Source: Datura wrightii
Taxonomy: Eukaryota > Streptophyta > Magnoliopsida > Solanales > Solanaceae
Length of the DNA stretch: 64,000 nucleotides
NCBI GenBank assembly: GCA_035772735.1
Contig: JASDFA010000019.1
Span: forward strand, 68,114,001-68,178,000
Direction of reading: 5' to 3'
Position 1 is the first letter of the stretch. Each line of letters starts with the position of its first letter. The position numbers and the translations under genes are program-made. Positions 56,565 through 64,000 of this stretch are shown one piece after another. A model generated the notes under the pieces. The model did not search any database. It was not told the origin of the DNA and worked only from the letters and a program-made list of their open reading frames with translations.

Positions 56565-56970
56565 GCACAGGACGAGTCGTCAAGTGGCTCGTGGGGAGGC
56601 TTGGGGAAAATAAAGGATTGAGGTCCCCACTAGTGAGTTCACGACTCATGGTCAGCCACCACGAGTCGTCATGTCAACCGTGGGATGGTGTGGGAATATA
56701 GATAGAGGAGATGTCCATTGTATCTAGCGGATGGAACCTCACGAGTCGTGGTCTATCCCAACAACTCCTGAGGTGACTTATGAGCAAGAAGGATGATTTT
56801 CATCGATGTTAAGGCAGTGTACTTGACAGGAGGTGACCACGAGTCGTGGTCACTTGGGACGAGTCGTTAAGTCCCCCATTATGAGCCCCAACAGTTCAGT
56901 TAACCAGTGCACTTGACGGGCGACTCGACGAGTCGTTGCCCATCCTGACAAATCGTCAGGTCGCCCGTTA
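56565..56970 (+). repeat. U3 palindrome cluster of RE12
   Basis: Several copies of CACGAGTCGT and GACGAGTCGT, a perfect CCACGAGTCGTGG at about 56838-56850, and CTCGACGAGTCGTTG. The last units are followed by TAATTTCCTAAG and CGTCGTTTAAGG, the block next to the TATA box in RE4. Confidence 0.7.
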
Positions 56971-57837
56971 GGGTCACCTGGCAGTTATTTTCTGTAAAAT
57001 AGTAAGGGACTTCTCATAATTTCCTAAGTTCTTAAGACCTATACTACGTCGTTTAAGGCTAATTTTTAGTGGGTTTTAAGCAGGGTAAAACCTATTCCAA
57101 GCCATTCTTCCCATGAATGCAAGTTCGAAGGTTTGAAGAGGAGATTCAAGGAAAAATCTCAAGGTTTCCATTGGAATCTCAGCTTGGGCTATTAAAGGGT
57201 GTTAGAGTTCACCATTCCCATGTATGTAAGGCTCTGAGTGGGTGTCTTCTCCCACACTCATGCACAATTTCTATCAAAATGTGATAAATTGTCTATGATC
57301 AAGTATGGGGTTTTACCCAATTGCATAATTCTTCAATCTCTACACATGGGTATGATTAAATTATATTTATATTGATGAATTATGAAGCTTGGGCAGATTT
57401 TAAATTATTTTCAATCCAAATTGTGATTTCTAACTTATGAAATTGAATGTCCATGGATGAGAAGTTCATGAAAGAAGAGAATGATGTTGAATGTATAATG
57501 ATGATGAGATTTAATGATGAAAAACATGTTTCTAAAGCTACCCATGATTATGATGTTGTTTTCAAAATAAAATGTGTAGATCCTAGTATGATAAAGCTTT
57601 AGGCATGCCCACATGATGTTTTAAAGTGATGATTTTTTTGACATAAGCTTACCACATTGTTTGAAGTAAAGTTTCCCAATTTTTCATAAATTCTAGCTTG
57701 TGGTATGTTGAGGTAAATATTTCTACATGTAGCTTACCACATGATTTGGAGTAGATGTTCCCACCTATGATTGAGCTTGTGGTATGTTTCGAAATAAATC
57801 TTCTCATATGCATGAATTCATAATTGAGATGTGTGTC

Positions 57838-58035
57838 ATTATTGAGCTTTGTCAAAGGACAATGTTGAGCTTCATTTTCATATGATGTCGAGTCTATGCA
57901 TGATTTCATTAATAAGCTTTGTCAATAGACAAAGTTGAGCTTCATTTTATACGATGTTGAGTTATGCATAATTCCATATTGAGCTTCGTCATTAGATGAT
58001 CTTGAGCTTCGTTACATTATACGATGTAGAGCATT
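57838..58035 (+). repeat. Tandem repeats in RE12 LTR
   Basis: Three diverged units of about 65-75 bp, each with ATTGAGCTT(T/C)GTCA, then TTGAGCTTC(A/G)TT, then ATACGATGT(T/A)GAG or close variants, then a GCAT step. Confidence 0.7.
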
Positions 58036-59028
58036 GCATGTTTTTGGGACAAGAGTATAGCACTGAGCGAGTTAAGGATAGATTACTCTATGCCCCAGAA
58101 CTACGCGCCAACATAGGTTGATACTATTATATTAATTTGACCTCCCTGGTGAGCTATCCCCGGCCCGATTGACCCTTTATCTTGATATCGATAACATGGT
58201 ATCGTCCATCGCCATGGCAAGGCTATAGATGGCTCTACCCACTTGAGTGTGATACTTGGGACCTGTAAGCTCTATCGTGGTATGTCGGTTAAGTGATGAG
58301 TCTCCCACTGTCTATATCGTTCAGATTTTCATATTCATTTCTCATGATTATAACTTTATGCATGCATGTTCTAAAAGTAAGATTTGACTCATTGTCCAAC
58401 TTTTAATATAAATGTTATGTCCAACTTTAAGTCATTCGAGTCAGTCATGATGTTGTAAAGCTAAGCATCATCATGTCATAATAAGATTTTGATTTCAGAA
58501 TGAATGCATGTCGCCCTTCTAATTATACTCGAACGATTATGATATGAATGTTTTAAAAGGTTTACTTTACTTAAGCGATTTTACTTACCTTGCATACTTG
58601 GTATATTCCACGTACTGACCGCATACTTTCTATGCTGCATCATTTTATGATGCAGGATCTGGTTCTCAGGTTCAGCCCCATTCGTAGTCGTTTATCAGAG
58701 TTAGCACCTGCGTGATTGGTGAGTCCTCATCTTTTGAGGACTAGCTTTCAGCTTCATGTCGTATTTCAGTTTTAGACTTTGTGGAGTTAGTTGGGGTCTT
58801 GTCCCATCAACTCGTCTAGACTAGAGGCTTTCAGACTTATGTATGTATAGCTTTGGATATTATTCTGATGTGTTATTGTTTGAGACTTCCGCTGAGTTTA
58901 TAATTATGCTTTTTTCATGTTTATTAAATGAGTTAGTTGAATGCTTATGTCATGGGTTGACTTGGGGTCTCTCGAGGTCCCTTGCCCCGTGTCTACGATC
59001 CGGGTCTATGCTTGGGTCATGACAAACT

Positions 59029-59042
59029 TGGTATTAGGGCCA
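59029..59042 (+). other. RE12 primer-binding site (initiator tRNA-Met), mutated
   Basis: TTGGTATTAGGGCC four bases after the LTR, with two changes from TTGGTATCAGAGCC of RE3. Confidence 0.82.
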
Positions 59043-59234
59043 TAGGTCTGATGTGTCCTAGGGAATGTGAAAGCCGCGTTAGATAGAGTCTTTTTCATAG
59101 GTGTGAAGCGTGCCACACTTATGATGAAGAGGCTACTAGATGTTTTAGGAAATAGTCCCTTCCTTCATGACCTATATTGTGCAATGAAGAGCCTTTCTAT
59201 CCTTCTAATTCGTGCTATTCACGATTGTAGAATC

Positions 59235-60478
59235 ATGGCTCCTCGAAGGATGAATGGGAGGAGGAATGGAGGAGGTGAGGGCCACGAGGATCGAAACGGT
59301 CATCAGCATCAGCCAGCCCCACCTGTTTAGGAGCCTCAAGCATCGGAGCCAGCCACTCATACTGAGTTTCGAGCTATCATTCAGATTCTTGTGCAGGCCT
59401 TGACTGCTCAGTTCAATCAGCAGGCCATTGCACATGATTCGCAGAATGGCAATGCGGCGGCGACTCGAGTCAGGGACTTCTTGAGGATGAACCCGGCGGA
59501 GTTTCTGGGGTCCAAGGTAGATGAGGATCCGCATGATTTCATTGATGAGATTGTCAAGATCACCCAGGTTGTGGGGGTGAGTAGTGTTGAGTGTGCAGAG
59601 TTGGCCTCCTACCAGTTGAACGTGGTTGCTCATATTTGGTTCCGCCAGTGGAAGGACAGTAGGGTCGCAAGAGCAGGTCTGATCACATGGGAGGATGTTC
59701 AGGTTGCATTCCTAGATCGGTTCTTCCCTCAAGAGACGAGAGAGTTGAAAGCAGCTGAGTTCTTGAATTTAAAGCAAGGAAGGATGATTGTTCAAGAGTA
59801 CACCCTTGAGTTCACCACCTATCTAAATATGCCCCAGATTTAGTGGCCGACCAGCAGGCGCGGGTGAGTAGATTTCTGCATGGTGTAATAGGATATTTGG
59901 ACAAGGAATGCAGGACAGCTATGCTCTATCAGGACACAGACTTCCCTCGCATTGTGTTGTACGCTCAGCAGATAGAGATGGTACATTCGAGGGAGAGGGA
60001 GGCCAAGAGGGCCAGGACTGAGGGCCACAGATTCTCTCAACAGAGGTCCGGTGGTGGGCACCGACAGCAGAACCACCAGAGATCATTAGCCATAGCATCT
60101 TCAGCACTAAGTGTTCCATCTAGGCCCAAACATGATTAGAAAGGGCGAGCGTCAGGCTCGAGGGGTCATAGCAGTAGGCCTGCAGACTCCAGTATTCCAG
60201 TTTGTCGCAAGTGCGGCCGAGGACACACAAGCCAGTGCTTGGCAAGGTCAGGAGCTTGTTTTGGATGTGGTCATCCTAGACATATGCTCAGAGATTTTCC
60301 CTCTATGAGACAGGATCAGGTTGGGGGCTGATGCCCAGCTTCTCGTTCAATAGCCCCTCCCCCACGCACAATAAATCAGGGAGTATGTATTAGCACTGAT
60401 GGCGGGCAATGCTAGAACAGATTCTATGCCTTAGACACTCGCCAGGAGCAGGAGGCCTCACCAGACGTAGTCACCGGT
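59235..60478 (+). pseudogene. RE12 gag (broken)
   Basis: Start ATG 59235 (MAPRRMNGRRNGGGEGHEDR). An in-frame stop at 59328-59330 is followed by RVRDFLRMNPAEFLGSKV and the gag core AFLDRFFPQETRELKAAEF. A frameshift near 59815 leads to VSRFLHGVIGYLDKECRTAM and EREAKRARTEGHRFSQQRS. A zinc knuckle CRKCGRGHTSQC lies at 60203-60238, followed by a second one, CFGCGHPRH. A stop at 60137-60139 lies before the knuckles. Confidence 0.88.
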
Positions 60479-62330
60479 ATGTTGAGAGTTTTTTATGTTG
60501 ATGTATATGCTTTGCTAGATCCAAGGGCTATTTTGTCTTTTGTGACACCATACGTATCCAGTAGATTCGGAGTCATTCCCGATGTCTTGTTAGAGCCCTT
60601 CTCAGTTTCTACTCCAGTAGGTGACTTAGTTATAGCTAGACGGGTGTATAGAGATTTCCCGGCCTCAGTTCTTCATAAGGTCACCACAGCAAACTTGATA
60701 GAGTTATCCATGACCGATTTTGATGTTATTCTCGTCATGGATTGGCTATTTGCATGCTATGCTTCAGTTAATTGTAGGACCCGGTCAGTAGAGTTAAGAT
60801 TTCCAGGTGAGCCTGTCTTAAAATGGGAGGGTAGTTCAGCTGAGCCTGTAGGTCAATTTATTTCCTACCTTAAGGCCAGGAAGATGATTTCTAAGGGTTG
60901 TTTGTACCATCTAATTAGCGTTAAGGACGTGGAGTCCGAGACCCCGACTATACAGTCCATACCAGTAGTACGTGAGTATCCAGAGGTCTTTCTTGAGGAT
61001 TTACCAAGTGTCCCTCCCGAGTGGGAAATTGATTTCAGATAGATCTTCTTCCCAACCCGCGGCCTATATCTATTTTGCCTTACAGAACGGATCCAATCGA
61101 GTTAAAGGAGTTGAAAGATCAGTTGAAGGACCTATTAGATAAGGGCTTTATTAGGCCGAGTAAGTCTCCTTGGGGTGCACCAATGTTGTTTGTCCAGAAG
61201 AAGGATGGTTCTCTTTGGATGTGCATTGACTATCGGCAGTTGAACAAGCTCACCGTCAAGAACACGTATTCCTTACCCAGGAACGATGATTTGTTTGACC
61301 AGCTTCAAGGTGTCAAGTGTTTCTCCAAGATTGATCTCAGATTCGGGTTTCACCAGCTCAAGGTTCGGGAGAGTGACATTCCAAAAACTACTTTCAGGAC
61401 TCGGTATGGTCACTACGAATTTGTTGTTATGTCTTTTGGACTAACCAATGCCCCTGCAGCTTTTATGGATCTAATGGACAGGGTGTTCAAGGCATATTTG
61501 GACATGTTCATGATTGTGTTCATTGATGACATCCTTATATACTCTCAGAGTGAGGAGGAGCATGTTGCTCATTTGAGAATAGTGCTTTAGACCCTCAAGG
61601 ATTGCCAGTTGTATGCAAAGTTCAGCAAATGTGAGTTTTGGTTGGACTCGGTGGCATTTCTAGGCCATGTGGTATTAGGTGAGGGCATAAAAGTAGATTC
61701 TAAGAAGATTGAGGCGGTAAAGAACTGGCCCAGACCGGTGTACCCATCAGATATCAGGAGCTTTTTGGGCTTAGCGAGTTACTATTGGAGATTTGTGGAG
61801 GGTTTTCCATCTATTGCCGCACCATTGACCAAATTGACTCAAAAGAAGGTGAAGTTTCAATGGTCGGAGGCTTGTGAGAAAAGCTTCCAATAGTTGAAGA
61901 CCCAACTCACTTCAGCACCGGTGTTGACTCTACCCGAGGGTACGAATGGCTTTGTTGTGTATTGTGATGCTTCATGAGTCAGACTCGGGTGTGTGTTGAT
62001 GCAACATGGGAAAGTGATAACTTATGCCTTGAGACAGTTAAAAATCGACGAAAAGAACTACTAGATACACGATCTTAAATTGGCCACGGTGGTGTTTGCA
62101 TTGAAGATATGGCGGCATTACTTGTATGGGGTCCACGTGGATGTACTTATGGATTACAAGAGATTGCAATATGTGTTCACGCAGAAATACCTCAATCTTC
62201 GGCAAAGGAGGTGGTTGGAGCTACTTAAGGACTATGACATGAGTGTTCTTTACCACCCGAGCAAGCCTAATGTGATTGCGGATGCACTTAGTAGACTCTC
62301 TATAAAGAGTGTGTCCCACGTAGATGAAGG
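60479..62330 (+). pseudogene. RE12 protease, reverse transcriptase and RNase H (broken)
   Basis: The protease reads VDVYALLDPRAILSF, with R in place of the catalytic-loop G. A shift near 61040 leads to RT: MCIDYRQLNKLTVKNTYSLP, IDLRFGFHQLKV, VMSFGLTNAPAAFMDLMD, and an intact FIDDILIYS at about 61520. Stops at 61588-61590 and 61891-61893 interrupt the thumb and connection. RNase H shows YCDAS followed by a stop (about 61976), then TVVFALKIWRHYLYGVHVDV and LYHPSKPNVIADALSRLS. Confidence 0.9.
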
Positions 62331-63879
62331 AAGAAAGAGTTGGCGAAGGATTTTCATCAACTTGCGAGGTTGGGAGTTAGATTGGTCGACTCAACCGATG
62401 ACGGCATTGTTGTACAAAATGGATCAGAATCGTCTTTGGTGGTTGATGTCAAATCTAGACAAGATGAGGATCCTATTTTAGTAAAGCTGAAGGAAGTCAT
62501 TTGGAATCAAAAGGTAGAGGTCTTCTCCCAAGGGGGAGATGGTGTACTGCGGTACCAAGGTCGTCTATGTGTTCCAGATATCGATAATTTGAGGGACCGA
62601 ATATAGCATGAGGCACATGGATCCACGTATTCTATCCATCCGGGTTCCACCAAGATGTATCATGACTTGCAAGAAATATATTGGTGGAACGACATGAAGA
62701 AGGATATTACAGAATTCGTAGCCAAGTGTCCGAACTGTCAGCAAGTGAAAGTTGAGGATCAAAGGCCGGGAGGCGTATTGTAGGATATTAACATTCCTAC
62801 TTGGAAGTGGAAAGAGATTAATATGGATTTCATTACCGGTCTATCTCGTACTCGCCGACACTATGATTCCATTTGGGTGGTGGTCGACAGGTTGACCAAG
62901 GCTGCACACTTCCTACCGGTCAAAACCACGGATTCCGCGGATGATCACCAAATTGTATATTCGGGAGTTGGTTTGACTTCATGGAGTGCTTCTTTCTATT
63001 ATTTTAGACCGAGGTACTCAGTTTACCTCTCACTTTTGGCGGTCTTTCCAAAAAAGGCTTGGGACTCAGGTTAAACTCAGCACAACATTTCATCTGCAAA
63101 CGGATGGCCAGGCGAAGCGAAAAATTCAAACTCTCGAGGACATGTTGAGAGCTTGTGTGATGGACTTTAAAGGTAGTTGGGATGATCACTTGCCTTTAAT
63201 CGAGTTTGCTTACAATAACAGCTATCACTCTAGTATCCAAATGGCACCGTTCTAGTCTCTTTATGGGCGGAGGTGTAGATCGCCCGTCGGATGGATTTAG
63301 GTTGGCGAGGCAGCTATGATAGGGCCAGACTATGTACATGAGGCTATGGTGAAGGTTCAGTTAATAAGGGACAGGCTGAAAACTGCTCAGAGTCATCAAA
63401 AGTCATATGCGGATGTGAGAAGAAGAGATTTGGATTTTGAGGTTGATGATTGGGTATTTTTAAAGATATCTCCCATGAAGGGAGTCATGCGGTTCGGAAA
63501 GAAAGGAAAACTCAGTCCCCGCTATGTTGGTCCCTACCGGGTTATGAGAAGAGTTGGTAAGGTAGCGTATGAGTTGGACTTACCATCAGAGTTATCTTCA
63601 GTTCATCCTGTCTTTCATGTATCGCTCTTGAAAAAGTATTTGGGTGATCCATCTTTAGTTGTCCCAGTGGAAAGTGTTGGTATGGGAGATAGCCTCAGTT
63701 ACGAGGAAATTTTAGTTGCCATCTTGGATCGTCAGGTTCGGAGGCTGAGGAACAAAGAAGTAGCTTCGGTGAAGGTGTTATGGAGACACCAGCATGTTGA
63801 GGGAGCTACGAGGGAGGCCGAAGTGGCTATGATGGCTAAATACCCCCACATGTTCCCTACCGGCCCCGTTTCAGTTTGA
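62331..63879 (+). pseudogene. RE12 integrase with chromodomain (broken)
   Basis: The HHCC domain is readable to CPNCQQVKVE, with stops at about 62606 and 62781. The first core Asp (MDFITGL) and the second (LDRGTQFTSHFW) remain. The Glu position reads GQAKRKIQTLED, so the catalytic Glu is Lys. A frameshift lies near 62950 and stops near 63255 and 63300. The last 187 codons (63316-63879) are open: YVGPYRVMRRVGKVAYELDL, HPVFHVSLLKKYLG, and the chromodomain part SYEEILVAILDRQVRRLRN ending FPTGPVSV. Confidence 0.88.
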
Positions 63880-64000
63880 AGTATCAGTTTTTGCCCTAAT
63901 TATCTAATCAGTTTCCATGTTCAATTCATGTGCGCAAGTTTGAATTATGTTATGAATAAATATATGTGATGCCTGAATTTAGTTCAACTATGTAGTTCTT
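63880..64000 (+). other. RE12 3' untranslated segment
   Basis: AT-rich sequence after the pol stop. In RE3 the polypurine tract lies about 240 bp after pol, so the tract and 3' LTR are expected beyond the window. Confidence 0.6.

Larger units (their letters stand above)
56495..59024 (+). repeat. RE12 5' LTR
   Basis: 2530 bp, TGTTATGCCCCGGGAGCTC to GGGTCATGACA. In sense it resembles the RE4 LTR (TGTTATACCCCG...). It has a palindrome cluster at 56565-56970 and a tandem repeat block at about 57838-58035. Confidence 0.9.
56495..64000 (+). mobile_element. RE12: Ty3/gypsy chromovirus, 3' LTR beyond window
   Basis: 5' LTR 56495-59024, primer site, gag from 59235, protease, RT, RNase H, integrase and chromodomain ending at 63879. 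The window ends 121 bp later, before the 3' LTR. It has at least four frameshifts (near 59815, 61040, 62330 and 62950) and several in-frame stops, but long open stretches remain. It is probably younger than RE3 and RE4, inserted in LTR-11. Confidence 0.9.

Overview
The window reads as plant nuclear DNA built almost wholly from nested LTR retrotransposons, with no tRNA or rRNA gene and no intact host gene. The primer-binding sites (initiator-Met type and Asp type), the chromodomain Ty3/gypsy polyproteins, the Athila-like gag-protease reading frames and a CACTA transposon all point to a large, repeat-rich eudicot genome. Solanaceae is my best guess, from general familiarity and not from a search. 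I use my own element names RE1 to RE12 below.

Left third (1-29.7 kb). RE1 (1-5469, +) is the 3' part of a non-autonomous Athila-like element: gag-protease remnants, no reverse transcriptase, 3' LTR at 3897-5469. It sits in a chromovirus LTR whose remainder is 5470-7569. From 7570 an old gene-like sequence resembling the 'putative plant transposon protein' family begins. It is cut twice: by RE3 (8055-17900, +, target duplication CTAGG) and by RE4 (18772-29065, -, target duplication TAAGA). Its three pieces are 7570-8054, 17906-18771 and 29071-about 29240. RE4 itself carries a 655-bp CACTA element (25812-26466, target duplication ATT).

Middle (29.7-54.3 kb). An LTR starting at 29747 (LTR-6) is interrupted by RE7 (30415-37312, -, chromovirus with a collapsed 5' side, flanks AAAGA/GAAGA). 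Near 37725 comes RE8 (37725-53702, -), an Athila-lineage element without pol. RE8 contains a younger relative, RE9 (39713-49663, -, target duplication GGACT). RE9 has nearly identical LTRs, a complete Asp-type primer site, an uninterrupted 790-codon gag-protease frame, and a second, frameshifted ORF related to the transposon-protein family where pol would be expected.

Right part (54.3-64 kb). An LTR start (LTR-10) is cut by a chromovirus LTR (LTR-11, from 55032). That is cut by RE12 (56495 to beyond the window, +), a chromovirus with 5' LTR, primer site, gag, protease, RT-RNase H, integrase and chromodomain, all with scattered stops and frameshifts.

How the parts relate: RE3, RE4, RE7 and RE12 once coded for their own replication, but all carry inactivating lesions now. 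RE1, RE8 and RE9 lack reverse transcriptase and integrase and would depend on an autonomous Athila-type partner. They share a conserved non-coding 3' module and repeated polypurine motifs. Nearly every LTR family here has its own cluster of short palindromes in U3, upstream of the TATA box where one is visible. This cluster, the second ORF of RE9 and an internal copy of its U3 cassette are the points most worth a second look.
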